Shown: positions 8,629 through 17,327 of the stretch, piece by piece
Layout of the letters: every line of letters begins with the position of its first letter
How positions within the stretch are numbered: position 1 is the stretch's first letter
Made by a program: the position numbers and the translations under genes
Notes under the pieces: generated by a model
The model's input: only the letters and a program-made list of their open reading frames with translations
Database searches by the model: none
Told to the model about the DNA's origin: nothing
Assembly (NCBI GenBank): GCA_020639155.1
Contig: JACKHF010000002.1
Location: forward strand, 744,001 to 808,000
DNA from: Phycisphaeraceae bacterium
Lineage (GTDB): Bacteria; Planctomycetota; Phycisphaerae; Phycisphaerales; UBA1924
DNA: 64,000 nucleotides
Direction: 5' to 3'

Positions 8629-9303
8629 TTATTCTTTGCGTGTTTGAAGGTGTGCTGTTCGTCCCGGCGCACGCACCCGGAAGTCTGCAACAACTGCGAA
8701 CCCACTTACACGACACCCAAGTTTCCTGAGCCAGCCCGCCATCACAGAACTCGACTGATGCCCGAGCCAGTAACTCGATGCATCTTTCACGAAATACATC
8801 CGTCTGTTTAGGTTGTATATTTCTGAGTCGCGCTGGCGATCAAACCGTGATTCCAGTTCAACCAGCAACTCGCTTGCGTCGGATCGTTCCACATCAATCT
8901 CGTGGATTGTGGTTGCGTAACCATCGAGCTCCCAAAGCATATTGCCATCCGCACCCAATGGTCCGAAATCGTGTTCACGACGAGCAAGCGTTCCGGGTGT
9001 TGGCCAGAAGAACACGATCGAGCCGTACAGATACGACTGCTGATCCTTGGCATACCACCGCCAGTCGCCGTACCCCCACTCAACAAATGCGTTGTTGTCG
9101 TCCTTTGGCAGCCAGAGTCTGCTGGTGTCACCATAGTCAACAAGATAGACGGTTGTTGGATCAGCAACGTGTACAGGCGGACGCACGGTGTATGCACAGC
9201 CAGCAATCAATGGCGTAGCGCAGAGAGCAAGCAAGCGACATATGACCGAACGCCATGTATCACATTGAACCGTCTCATGCGAAGATGTCGTGTCGAGCAT
9301 CAT
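8629..9303 (-). CDS. Putative lipoprotein of unknown function
   Basis: 224 residues from the ATG at 9303 (a second ATG follows directly, and a TTG lies upstream at 9324). The leader CRLLALCATPLIAGC ends in a lipobox with Cys36 as the lipidated residue. The mature part begins with a VYLVDYGDTSRLWLP stretch, followed by FVEWGYGDWRWY. This faintly recalls the DUF2459 proteins, which have an aromatic, Gly-rich segment after a similar opening, but I am not sure of it. It is convergent with the isomerase-like gene 12 bases away. Confidence 0.6.
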   Translation of the reverse strand: MMLDTTSSHETVQCDTWRSVICRLLALCATPLIAGCAYTVRPPVHVADPTTVYLVDYGDTSRLWLPKDDNNAFVEWGYGDWRWYAKDQQSYLYGSIVFFWPTPGTLARREHDFGPLGADGNMLWELDGYATTIHEIDVERSDASELLVELESRFDRQRDSEIYNLNRRMYFVKDASSYWLGHQSSSVMAGWLRKLGCRVSGFAVVADFRVRAPGRTAHLQTRKE

Positions 9304-9376
9304 TCGTCTGCATAAAGCAGGCAAGGCTCAGAAGGTTCAACAAAACAAGCACGCATGGGGTAGACAAAGAAGTAAG

Positions 9377-9449
<73 letters not shown>

Positions 9450-9493
9450 AAGGCAACCTGACACGCCCGAAAACGTGGCTTGCTGCACAGCCG

Positions 9494-9523
9494 AGTGTAT
9501 GCCGCACACCGGTTCGGGTTCAA
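9494..9523 (-). promoter_or_regulatory. Candidate sigma-70 promoter of tRNA-Lys
   Basis: On the minus strand, TTGAAC (9518-9523) and TACACT (9494-9499) are separated by 18 bases and lie 45 bases before the tRNA 5' end. Each hexamer matches the consensus at four of six positions. This is a sequence match only. Confidence 0.35.
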
Positions 9524-9554
9524 CCGCGGCAGTCCAGAGCGGGGGATTCCACTA

Positions 9555-9585
9555 CCGACAGTCAGCCCCTGAAGCTGCTGTCAGG
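9555..9585 (-). terminator. Stem-loop over the fabI stop codon, possible terminator
   Basis: CCGACAG(T)CAGC pairs with GCTGCTGTC(A)GG around a short loop, overlapping the last bases of fabI. There is no T run after it on the minus strand, so it may act as a 3'-end stabiliser rather than an intrinsic terminator. Confidence 0.3.
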
Positions 9586-10381
9586 CTCCGATGATGTTGA
9601 TGCCCGAATCCACGTAGATGGTCTCGCCCGTGACACCAGCACCAAGATCGCTAGCAAGGTAGACCGCGGTGCCTCCGACATCGCTGCCCTCGGTGGGACG
9701 GCGCAATGGGGCTTTGGTTTTCATCGCTTCACCCAATGCGCCAGCACCTCCGACCGCGGACGACGCAAGCGTGCGCAGATAGCCGCCGGAGATCGCGTTG
9801 ACACGGATTCCGAACTGTCCCAGATCTTCTGCAAGGTATCGCGTGGTGCATTCGAGCGCAGCCTTGGCAACACCCATGACGTTGTAGCCTGAGACAACTT
9901 TCTCAGCGCCGTAGTACGACATGCACATGATGGAGCCGCCGTGCTCGGGGCTGGTTTTTTCCATGATGGGCTTTGCGCGCTGCGCCATTGCAAGCAGTGT
10001 GTATGCGGAGATGTCAATCGCGGACAGATACGCCTCGCGTGTTGTTGTGAAGAAGGAACCTGGCTGAAGGAACGAACGATCTGCAAACGCGATGGAATGC
10101 ACGAGGCAATCCATCCGCTCTACTTCCGCTTCATACTTCGCAAACACTCCGTCGAGATCTGTATCGCTCGCTGCATCGAGCGGTGCGAGCCACGGCTCAT
10201 CGCCTTCGGCATGAAGTTCCTTTACTGCACTGCGCGTGCGACGCTCATTCTTTTCACCGGGAAGGTGGGTGTAGCAGCAGCGCATGCCGTGCTGTGTGAG
10301 CGCCTTTGCGATGTGGAACGCGTATGAATGGTTGTTTGCGATTCCAACGATCAAACCGACCTTGCCATCCAGCAATCCCAT
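9581..10381 (-). CDS. fabI: Enoyl-[acyl-carrier-protein] reductase (NADH)
   Basis: 266 residues. It reduces trans-2-enoyl-ACP to acyl-ACP, the final step of each fatty-acid elongation cycle. FabI features are clear: N-terminal LIVGIANNHSYAFHIAKAL (nucleotide-binding loop of the FabI type rather than the classic SDR GxxxGxG), VHSIAFA, and the catalytic Tyr-x6-Lys in SGYNVMGVAKAALE. The C-terminal SDLGAGVTGETIYVDSG is also typical. The start ATG at 10381 follows a good ribosome site (GAGGAG). Other fatty-acid genes (plsX, fabH) lie just downstream on the opposite strand. Confidence 0.95.
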   Translation of the reverse strand: MGLLDGKVGLIVGIANNHSYAFHIAKALTQHGMRCCYTHLPGEKNERRTRSAVKELHAEGDEPWLAPLDAASDTDLDGVFAKYEAEVERMDCLVHSIAFADRSFLQPGSFFTTTREAYLSAIDISAYTLLAMAQRAKPIMEKTSPEHGGSIMCMSYYGAEKVVSGYNVMGVAKAALECTTRYLAEDLGQFGIRVNAISGGYLRTLASSAVGGAGALGEAMKTKAPLRRPTEGSDVGGTAVYLASDLGAGVTGETIYVDSGINIIGA

Positions 10382-10490
10382 GCGCGTTTCTCCTCGTATT
10401 TAAGAAGCCATCCAGCAGCAACGAGTTCCGCTGTCGCTGTGAGGCGTCAGTTTAGACCGCAGATGGATCTGAGGGACAGGCGCACACCAG

Positions 10491-10760
10491 TCAACCCTGA
10501 ATGTCTATGTGAGGGCGATCATCGTCTGCGCGAGGGTGCTGCTGCGATGGAAGTTGCTCTGCATGGGTTCCCTTGCCGGTATGATCGTCGGTTTCATTCT
10601 GTTTATGCGGCGGATCGACAGCATCTGCGGTTTCGACGCTGGAGATCAGCACCTCGTCGCTCTGCTCTTCTGATTCGCTGGCTGTCGGTTTGCGCCGAGT
10701 GACAGCCCTCGTCGGCCGAATCGGCTCGGGTCCGGAGGGGCTGATCGGTGAGATCGGCAT
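10491..10760 (-). CDS. Small hydrophilic, probably disordered hypothetical protein
   Basis: 89 residues, rich in Pro, Glu, Asp, Gln and His, with no hydrophobic core or motif; it opens MPISPISPSGPEP. Codon choice (frequent ATC, GTC, GAC and GAG) resembles the neighbouring real genes. It is on the same strand as fabI and 109 bases upstream of it. No clear ribosome site precedes the ATG. It may be a real small gene or chance coding in the stretch between fabI and rpmF. Confidence 0.4.
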   Translation of the reverse strand: MPISPISPSGPEPIRPTRAVTRRKPTASESEEQSDEVLISSVETADAVDPPHKQNETDDHTGKGTHAEQLPSQQHPRADDDRPHIDIQG

Positions 10761-10842
10761 GGCAGAATTATCGTCGGTTGGTCAAAAAAGCAACCAGATT
10801 TCAGCAGTTATCGTCCTATAAAGTCCAACAGATTACTTTGCT

Positions 10843-10871
10843 TTGACGACAAGCTCAAACCTGACTATCCT
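10843..10871 (+). promoter_or_regulatory. Candidate sigma-70 promoter of rpmF-plsX-fabH
   Basis: TTGACG (10843-10848) and TATCCT (10866-10871) are separated by exactly 17 bases. The start of rpmF lies about 75 bases downstream. The rest of the stretch 10382-10942 holds only the small minus-strand frame at 10491-10760; I see no other gene in it. Confidence 0.5.
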
Positions 10872-10944
10872 TGGTGCTCGACTCGGGCTGGCTGATCCAT
10901 CGCGAGTCTTTCCGGTTACACGTTGTCTGTTTGAGAGGGATCTC

Positions 10945-11145
10945 ATGCTTCCCCCATTTCGTCAATCCTACGGGCGTTCACGCCGTCGCCGTTCACACGA
11001 CGCATTGAAGTCGTTTGCTGTTGGCATTGACCCGCTCTCTGGTGATCCCAAGATGCATCATCGTGCATGCAAAAAGTCGGGATATGTCCGGCCGGGCCTC
11101 AAGATTACCGTCAAGAAGCTGAAGATCGGTATCGATCAGGACTGA
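10945..11145 (+). CDS. rpmF: 50S ribosomal protein L32 (bL32), divergent
   Basis: 66 residues from the ATG at 10945, preceded by AGGGA at a good distance. The Arg-rich opening RQSYGRSRRRRSHDALK matches the conserved L32 N-terminus, and HHRACKKSGYVRPGLKI matches the C-terminal half. The zinc-ribbon cysteines are almost all gone (one Cys remains), so this is a zinc-independent form. Identity is supported by its place immediately upstream of plsX and fabH, a widely conserved order. The DUF177 (yceD) gene that often precedes rpmF is absent here. Confidence 0.85.
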   Translation: MLPPFRQSYGRSRRRRSHDALKSFAVGIDPLSGDPKMHHRACKKSGYVRPGLKITVKKLKIGIDQD

Positions 11146-11429
11146 TACCCTTGTGATTCATTTCGGAATCTGTAACTGCGCGGTGTGGGACTGCGCATTT
11201 TTTTGTTGTGGAACAGCAAGTGTCAGGCTGATCACCTGGGCATCGGAATACGTGTCGCAAGCGGTGCATCTGACAGGGAGTCGAGAGTCTCCACTGTTGT
11301 TTTTTTGCACCTTCCAGCCTGCTCCCTCCTACTATCTGCCGGTTCTCTTTTCAGTTGTCATGTCCGATTGTGTTACCCCGAACTGCCTTTGGACATGAGC
11401 CCAGATTGTTTCTGTATATGGACTGATTG
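11146..11429 (+). other. Intergenic stretch between rpmF and plsX
   Basis: 284 bases with two overlapping short frames whose translations are Cys-rich and composition-biased, so I do not consider them genes. It has pyrimidine-rich runs. I see no convincing terminator or promoter, and rpmF and plsX may share a transcript. Confidence 0.5.
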
Positions 11430-12464
11430 ATGCGCATTGCTGTTGACATCATGGGTGGCGATCACGGCCCGGATGTGATTCTTCGTGGCTGTATTGACGC
11501 ACTGGAGATCATTGCGCCAGAAGATGAGATTGTGCTCGTCGGCCCCCGGGAAACGATTGAAGAGATTCTTGAGGAAAAGGGGATCGCAGACACGCGTTTG
11601 TCCATTCACCATGCATCCGACGTGATTGCGATGGACGAATCACCAGCTCGTGCAGTGCGATCAAAGCCGGACTCATCAATCGTGCAGATGGCGCTTCTTG
11701 GCTCAAAGAAGGTTGAGAACCCTGTTGACGTCGTGCTGTCCGCTGGCAACACAGGTGCATGTGTATCTGCTGCGATCATGCAGATGAAGCGTCTTCCATT
11801 TGCGCATCGTCCCGGCATTGCTGTCACGATTCCCGCGTTTCATGGGCCGGTCGTTCTCTGCGATGCTGGTGCAAATCCAGAACCAAAGGCAACTCACCTG
11901 TGGCAGTATGGCATCATGGCGGATATATACGCCCAGAAGGTGCTTGGTATTGAGAATCCTCGCGTCGGTGTCATGAACATTGGTTCTGAAGAAGGCAAGG
12001 GCACAGATATCATCCAGGAAACCCGCGAACTGCTAGACAACACACCCGATCTGAACTGCATCGGATATGTGGAAGGACGCGATTTCTTTGATGGCGTTGC
12101 TGATGTCATTGTCACCGACGGGTTTATGGGCAATGCGATGCTGAAGATGGCAGAAGGACTCGCAAAGAGCCTCTTTGCTGCGATCGCGCAGGAGATCTTT
12201 GAGATTGATCCTGATCTTGCTGTACAGTTTGAGCCTGTCGTCAAGAGGATCTATGCAAAGAACGACTACCATGAGCATGGCGGTGCGCCGCTGCTTGGTG
12301 TGAATGGTGCGTGCATGATCGCACACGGTTCGAGTGAAGCTCGGACTATGAAAGCAGCGATCCGCAACAGCCTGAACTTTGTTCGTGCAAATGTGAATGA
12401 GCACATTATTCATCGGCTTGAGCAAGCTGAAGCAACAAGAAAACCCGAGCGGGAGCCTGCATGA
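11430..12464 (+). CDS. plsX: Phosphate acyltransferase PlsX
   Basis: 344 residues from the ATG at 11430 (a TTG directly before it is also in frame). PlsX converts acyl-ACP to acyl-phosphate, the donor for glycerol-3-phosphate acylation, linking fatty-acid and phospholipid synthesis at the membrane surface. It starts with the hallmark IAVDIMGGDHGPDVI. Other matching stretches are VLSAGNTGACVSAAI, GVMNIGSEEGKG, NCIGYVEGRDFFDGVADVIV and TDGFMGNAMLKMAEG. Length is normal. The stop overlaps the fabH start by four bases (ATGA), so the two are translationally coupled. Confidence 0.96.
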   Translation: MRIAVDIMGGDHGPDVILRGCIDALEIIAPEDEIVLVGPRETIEEILEEKGIADTRLSIHHASDVIAMDESPARAVRSKPDSSIVQMALLGSKKVENPVDVVLSAGNTGACVSAAIMQMKRLPFAHRPGIAVTIPAFHGPVVLCDAGANPEPKATHLWQYGIMADIYAQKVLGIENPRVGVMNIGSEEGKGTDIIQETRELLDNTPDLNCIGYVEGRDFFDGVADVIVTDGFMGNAMLKMAEGLAKSLFAAIAQEIFEIDPDLAVQFEPVVKRIYAKNDYHEHGGAPLLGVNGACMIAHGSSEARTMKAAIRNSLNFVRANVNEHIIHRLEQAEATRKPEREPA

Positions 12465-13501
12465 CACAGTCGCGATATCGAGGCGTCGGCCATGGATCGA
12501 TGCACGGCGTACGTATCGCGGGGTCAGGTGTCGCGCTTCCTGAACGCAGACTCACGAATGCCGATCTCGAAGCAATGATGGATACATCCGACGAATGGAT
12601 CACCCAACGAACGGGTATTCGTGAACGTCGCATGATCGATCGTGAGAACAGGGGCGAGTGCACACTCACGCTCTCTGTCAACGCAGTGCAAACAGCTCTC
12701 AAGTCTGCAAGCATTCGCGCAAAGGATGTCGAGCTTGTTGTGCTTGCAACCATGACGCCGGAGATGCCATGCCCTCAGACATCAAGCCGGGTTGTCGACC
12801 TGATCGGAGCAACACCCGCCGGTGGCTGGGATCTGACTGCGGCGTGCTGCGGGTTTGTCTTTGGTCTGAACTCAGCAGCTGCCATGATACATGCAGGGAT
12901 GTATAAAACCATTGCCCTGATCGGTGCAGATACATTGACCAAGCACATGGAGTACAACGACCACGGACGAGCGTCGGCGATCCTCTTTGGCGATGGAGCT
13001 GGCGCGATTGTGCTGACTGCTGACACGGACACATCGAAGGGTGTGATTGCCCAGTCGATGCACTCTGATGGCGGCCAGTGGGAGCATCTGTATATCCCTG
13101 AGCACGTGACCGATTCACCCGACGCAAGTACCCCAGTGGATCCGTCGCAGTTTGACAAGCTCGTGATGAATGGGCGCGCTGTGTTCAAGTTTGCAGTGAC
13201 GACATTCTCCAATCTCATTGCCGAAACACTCGACAAAGCAGGCATGAATCCTGAGGATGTAGATCATTACGTATGCCATCAGTCAAACGCCCGAATCCTT
13301 GAATCCTCCCGCGAACGCTTTGGTCTTCCGCAAGAGAAACTGCACGTCAACATTGATCGCTTCGGCAATACCGTCGCAGCATCCGTCCCCATCGTGTATC
13401 AGGAGCTTGTTGACGCTGGGAAGATCCACGAAGGACAGCGTGTGATGTTCCTTGGGTTTGGCGGCGGACTCACGTGGGGTTCAAGTCTCTGGCAGATGTA
13501 G
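12461..13501 (+). CDS. fabH: 3-oxoacyl-[acyl-carrier-protein] synthase III
   Basis: 346 residues. It condenses acetyl-CoA (or another short acyl-CoA) with malonyl-ACP to start fatty-acid synthesis. The thiolase-fold triad is present: Cys in DLTAACCGFVFGL, His in VCHQSNARI and Asn in FGNTVAAS. The opening GSGVALPERRLTN...TSDEWITQRTGIRERR is typical. The residue after the active-site Cys is also Cys, where Ala or Ser is usual. The start overlaps plsX, and it ends 11 bases before the convergent birA. Confidence 0.95.
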   Translation: MTQSRYRGVGHGSMHGVRIAGSGVALPERRLTNADLEAMMDTSDEWITQRTGIRERRMIDRENRGECTLTLSVNAVQTALKSASIRAKDVELVVLATMTPEMPCPQTSSRVVDLIGATPAGGWDLTAACCGFVFGLNSAAAMIHAGMYKTIALIGADTLTKHMEYNDHGRASAILFGDGAGAIVLTADTDTSKGVIAQSMHSDGGQWEHLYIPEHVTDSPDASTPVDPSQFDKLVMNGRAVFKFAVTTFSNLIAETLDKAGMNPEDVDHYVCHQSNARILESSRERFGLPQEKLHVNIDRFGNTVAASVPIVYQELVDAGKIHEGQRVMFLGFGGGLTWGSSLWQM

Positions 13502-13511
13502 ACCACAGCAC

Positions 13512-14372
13512 TCAGCCAAGTTCGCACCATCCATCAACCTGTGTCACACGAGCTGTAGCGGCATTCACATATTCAACCCGTTCCTCTGTATCGATGCAGA
13601 TTCCATCCCACGGGTCTGTTGCACAGATTGTGCCTCGCACAGTTGTATTCCCCGACACTACTGTACATACACGATGCGCAGTTGCATCGTTGCGCTGCCA
13701 TTGTTCTTTTATGTTTGCAACTGAGCAGTTTCTCAGCATATCAAATGACCGCAACCAGTCGCAAAGGATGCCCAGTCGAATATCTTCGTTTTCTGAGAGA
13801 CTTCCTGTCAGCATCTCAAGCGATGTCGCTCTGTCCCGTATCGTCTCTGCAAAGTCTTGTGTTTGCTGATGAACATTCAGTCCAACACCCAAGATCAGTA
13901 CATCACCGTGCTGCTCAACAAGACAGCCAGCACACTTGCGGCCTGTCGCACGCTCAACAACATCGTTCGGCCACTTCACGCCAATCCGCCCCTTTAGTGC
14001 AGGGAACCGAGTTGCTGCAGCATTGACAACCGCAAGCCCAGCGCACGCAACAATGCCAGGAGGTGTTTCACACGCCAGAATGAGAGATGGATCTGGGATC
14101 TTTGTTGAGTGTGCGCAGACAACTGGCAGCGTGATACTCAGCGCAACACCCAGGCCATGCCCGTCTGAAGTCTGGTGCCAGATACTCCCACGTCGTCCAC
14201 GCCCACCAGTCTGCCTGTCGGCAACAACAAGCCAGCCCGGCTCGCAGCGTTGCGATGCTTCTGCAGCAACGTCCTGCGTTGACACGACCTCGTCCAGCAC
14301 GCGTACATGCGACACGCACTCAAGCGATGGAACTGCTGACGCGAGTGCACTCTCCCAGTGCGATCTGCTCAC
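13512..14372 (-). CDS. birA: Biotin--[acetyl-CoA-carboxylase] ligase
   Basis: 286 residues from a GTG at 14372, overlapping the nadC stop by four bases. It activates biotin as biotinyl-AMP and transfers it to the biotin carboxyl carrier protein. The adenylate-binding loop appears as TGGRGRRGSIWHQ, the lysine loop as VKWPNDVV, and the central domain ends CLVEQHGDVLILGVGLNV. There is no N-terminal helix-turn-helix, so it is a monofunctional ligase rather than a BirA repressor. Its neighbours nadC and the fatty-acid genes fit a cofactor/lipid context. Confidence 0.9.
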   Translation of the reverse strand: MSRSHWESALASAVPSLECVSHVRVLDEVVSTQDVAAEASQRCEPGWLVVADRQTGGRGRRGSIWHQTSDGHGLGVALSITLPVVCAHSTKIPDPSLILACETPPGIVACAGLAVVNAAATRFPALKGRIGVKWPNDVVERATGRKCAGCLVEQHGDVLILGVGLNVHQQTQDFAETIRDRATSLEMLTGSLSENEDIRLGILCDWLRSFDMLRNCSVANIKEQWQRNDATAHRVCTVVSGNTTVRGTICATDPWDGICIDTEERVEYVNAATARVTQVDGWCELG

Positions 14373-15376
14373 GCGGATGCGCTCGCTGAGTCGTTCTCTA
14401 CATCAACCTGAACTGTGGTTGGCGGCGCAAGATGCACAACACGCACGTCGAGTCCGACATCGAGCCATGTTGCCTGATGGGTCACGGCACCCAGACTCAT
14501 GCGATCCACACCCGTTTCCGCATACTCACGGATATTGCGCATTGTGATGCCGCCACTTGCTTCGAGCTTCATCGGCGACTCCGCATCATTGCGCCGTGCA
14601 ACTGCATGTGAAATCTGATCCGGAGTCATATTGTCGAGCAGGACAATATCAACAAGACCGGTTGGTAACGTCAGCAAAGCGTCAAACTGCTCAAGCGTAT
14701 CGACTTCAACCTCAACAAACCGGACAGACCCGCCCTCATTCGCGCGTCTTGGTGCAACCTTCTCGGCAAATTCGATCACAGTTTCGGCGAACTCTGATGG
14801 TGATTTTCCAGCAACATGGTTGTCCTTGATCATCACAGCGTCGAACAACCCGACACGATGGCAGAAACCGCCACCACAACGTACCGAGTACTTTTCGAGC
14901 ACGCGCATCCCGGGTGTGGTTTTCCGTGTATCGAGTATGTGCACGTCCGTTCCTGCTGCAGCAACATACCTTGACGTCGTGGATGCAACACCCATGCATC
15001 TCCCCAGCAGATTCAGGAGGGTGCGTTCTGCCGCAAGAATCTGACGCATCGAACCAAGCAGCATGCCAATTGATGTGCCCGCTGTCACGTGCTGGCCGTC
15101 CTGTTTCAAGGGTCGGAACAGCACTGCGGGCGCAAAGACATCGAGCACATCGCCCACTGCTGCTAGCCCAGCAACAACACCATCTTCGCGAGCAACAACC
15201 GTCGCCTCACAGCGGGCCTTCTCAGGCACAGTCAACTCGGTTGTGGGGTCACCTGAGCCGGAGTTCCGCTCGCCCAAATCCTCCTCGGCTGCAAGTTCCA
15301 TGAGCTTGCGGACGAGCCCCCGGGCGTTCAGTGCTTCGTAGAGTTCAGAGAGTGACAGCGCGTTCAGTTCATCCAT
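14369..15376 (-). CDS. nadC: Nicotinate-nucleotide pyrophosphorylase (quinolinate phosphoribosyltransferase)
   Basis: 335 residues. It converts quinolinate and PRPP to nicotinate mononucleotide in NAD synthesis. The family motifs are clear: AAEEDLGERNSGSGDPTTE, ERTLLNLLGRCMGVAS, DTRKTTPGMRVLEKYSVRCGGG, HRVGLFDAVMIKDNHV, then VEVEVDTLEQ and EASGGI. A short N-terminal extension of roughly 30 residues precedes the usual start. It is upstream of, and translationally coupled to, birA. The other NAD genes (nadA, nadB) are not in the window. Confidence 0.95.
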   Translation of the reverse strand: MDELNALSLSELYEALNARGLVRKLMELAAEEDLGERNSGSGDPTTELTVPEKARCEATVVAREDGVVAGLAAVGDVLDVFAPAVLFRPLKQDGQHVTAGTSIGMLLGSMRQILAAERTLLNLLGRCMGVASTTSRYVAAAGTDVHILDTRKTTPGMRVLEKYSVRCGGGFCHRVGLFDAVMIKDNHVAGKSPSEFAETVIEFAEKVAPRRANEGGSVRFVEVEVDTLEQFDALLTLPTGLVDIVLLDNMTPDQISHAVARRNDAESPMKLEASGGITMRNIREYAETGVDRMSLGAVTHQATWLDVGLDVRVVHLAPPTTVQVDVENDSASASA

Positions 15377-15430
15377 ACGCCAGCATGGTAGACAATACTG
15401 TCAGAAACAGCGAGCTTTGACGCTTTGTGA

Positions 15431-17113
15431 TCAGGCAGCAGCCACAGATCTGCGTGACTTTGTTTCAGGTTCTTCGTCCGTTGTTGCTGCGTGGGTAACA
15501 TCCTGACCGTTGGCCGTACGTGCCGCTTCCAGCTCGCGCATCAGTCGTATCAGCATGGCAACGTCTGACTCACGATCGACAAGCCACGTCGTGTGCTGGA
15601 GATCCTCGGTCAGATCCTCTCGCAGGTATGCCATCTTGGAAAGACGAGCTCGGCCGAACACGAGCACGATCCCCGCTGCCAGCCTGCCCAGAGCAAGATG
15701 ACTGGGCACGGAGCAGTGTAGTTCTGACAACAGATACGCCCATGGATCATTTGACGGATCCTCGCCCGTCTTGCGGATATCTTCGAGCACGCTCGTTGCG
15801 AGTTCGAATGCCTCTTCATCATCAAATGAAGCGACTCTTGCAGCTATCGTGCGGAGCGCAATGTTTGTCTCTTCCGGTAGAAATCTATGTGCAAGCTCGA
15901 TGCCTTCCCGACGTGCGCTCATATCAACGCAGCCATCGGTTGTAGCGAGGTATGCTGAGAGAATGCGCATCGCTGTAGAAAGCGTTTCCGTCTCACGACC
16001 AATACTTGCGGAAGTTCCAACGGCACGACCAAGGTTTGCCCAGCATGCCTCGACAACTCGTGCATTGAATCGTGCACCCTGGACATCGAACGGTCGACGA
16101 CCGCGCCAGCGCGCACTCGCGTCCATGCGATGTTCATTCCGTGAAAGTACGGCCGAAAGCTCAATCATCGCACGCAGCATCGGTCCATCGGCCGCTCGAA
16201 GCTCTATGGATCTGCCGAGCACGGTGTCCGCAGTATCAAACCGGAGCGCAAATGCGTTGCCATACGACAACGGCAAGGGGCTGGACCAATCTGACCAACC
16301 CGCCGGTCTGCGATCAAGCTCGGGCGAGATCAGTGTTACGTGGCCGAGTTCATCCTCGATAACCACTGCATCAAGCACATGCACATCGCACGCCTTCTTC
16401 GGTGATATCTGGGAGTTGACCCGAACCCATTGCACATCACACACTCCGTCTGATGACAGGATCCACGACGACAACTCCTTGCGCACACACAGGCCAACAC
16501 GAATAGGACGCTCAGGCCAACCGATACGCTCAAGAGACTTGATCACAAAGCCAGCATCAACAGGCGATGTGTTCACAAGCCCGATGATGCTGCCGACGGC
16601 ATCGCCAGCACGAAGCAGAACACGTTCAATGGTTGAGAGCGGTTTGTCAGGGTCAACAATTGGGCCACGCACACTGCTGAGACTGCCAGCCCATGATCCT
16701 ATCGAGTCGTCAGTATCCATGACTGATCGAGAGGTATTCCCTTCAACAGATTCGCGTTCGGACCTTGTCCCACTCGCACGCTGAAACGACATTGATACAT
16801 CATGGGTGTGCTCGTCGTAGTTCGCGGCCGCACTGTTCTCATCACGCAAGCGGTTGTTCAGTCGGAAAACAATCCGGTTCTCTCTCGGCTGACCAAGCAG
16901 GCTGAGTGTGTACGTCCCGATGATCAGCCAGAGCCCGATTGGCAGACCGAGCCAGAGTTCTCGCAGCCACGTCATTCCCAAGAGCACACACGTGCCCACA
17001 AGGATGCAGCAGCCAATCATGAACAGCGTGTTCCGTTCATGCCAGAACTGAGACGACGAGTTGTTCGAACTCCCGGACCAAAGCGGACGATCGGATGGTG
17101 TGTGTGCGCTCAT
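15431..17113 (-). CDS. Unknown membrane protein with two N-terminal helices
   Basis: 560 residues from the ATG at 17113; an in-frame ATG at 17239 would add 42 less likely residues. A Ser-rich N-terminus leads to two hydrophobic helices at about 30-50 and 54-74, then a long soluble region. The soluble part has a charged, low-complexity linker (about 85-150) and a mixed alpha/beta remainder without motifs I recognise. The last 30 residues are acidic and Thr-rich. With both helices at the N-terminus, most of the protein probably faces the cytoplasm. It sits 214 bases from the divergent histidine kinase gene. Confidence 0.6.
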   Translation of the reverse strand: MSAHTPSDRPLWSGSSNNSSSQFWHERNTLFMIGCCILVGTCVLLGMTWLRELWLGLPIGLWLIIGTYTLSLLGQPRENRIVFRLNNRLRDENSAAANYDEHTHDVSMSFQRASGTRSERESVEGNTSRSVMDTDDSIGSWAGSLSSVRGPIVDPDKPLSTIERVLLRAGDAVGSIIGLVNTSPVDAGFVIKSLERIGWPERPIRVGLCVRKELSSWILSSDGVCDVQWVRVNSQISPKKACDVHVLDAVVIEDELGHVTLISPELDRRPAGWSDWSSPLPLSYGNAFALRFDTADTVLGRSIELRAADGPMLRAMIELSAVLSRNEHRMDASARWRGRRPFDVQGARFNARVVEACWANLGRAVGTSASIGRETETLSTAMRILSAYLATTDGCVDMSARREGIELAHRFLPEETNIALRTIAARVASFDDEEAFELATSVLEDIRKTGEDPSNDPWAYLLSELHCSVPSHLALGRLAAGIVLVFGRARLSKMAYLREDLTEDLQHTTWLVDRESDVAMLIRLMRELEAARTANGQDVTHAATTDEEPETKSRRSVAAA

Positions 17114-17327
17114 ACATCCGGTCAATCGACCGGTTGCGGGGACATCCTCAGTCGAACCGGCTGTAAAACACGCAAACTGACAGCATCTTGACTGATTCCA
17201 GATACTCAGTTCACATATGGAACCAGTGTTCTCCTGCATTGATTATCTGGACGACAACTTTTCGGCAGATTCCGCGCGGAGCCACAATGATGCAATGAGG
17301 GTCCGTTCGTCGATCTAAACTAGCCCC

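Noticed and set aside
11153..11430. Two short plus-strand frames between rpmF and plsX
   Set aside because: Translations are Cys- and Trp-rich, overlap each other in different frames, and lack ribosome sites.
15771..16784. A 337-codon plus-strand frame
   Set aside because: It lies wholly inside the minus-strand 560-residue gene, is Ser/Arg-biased and has no motif. It is an antisense shadow.
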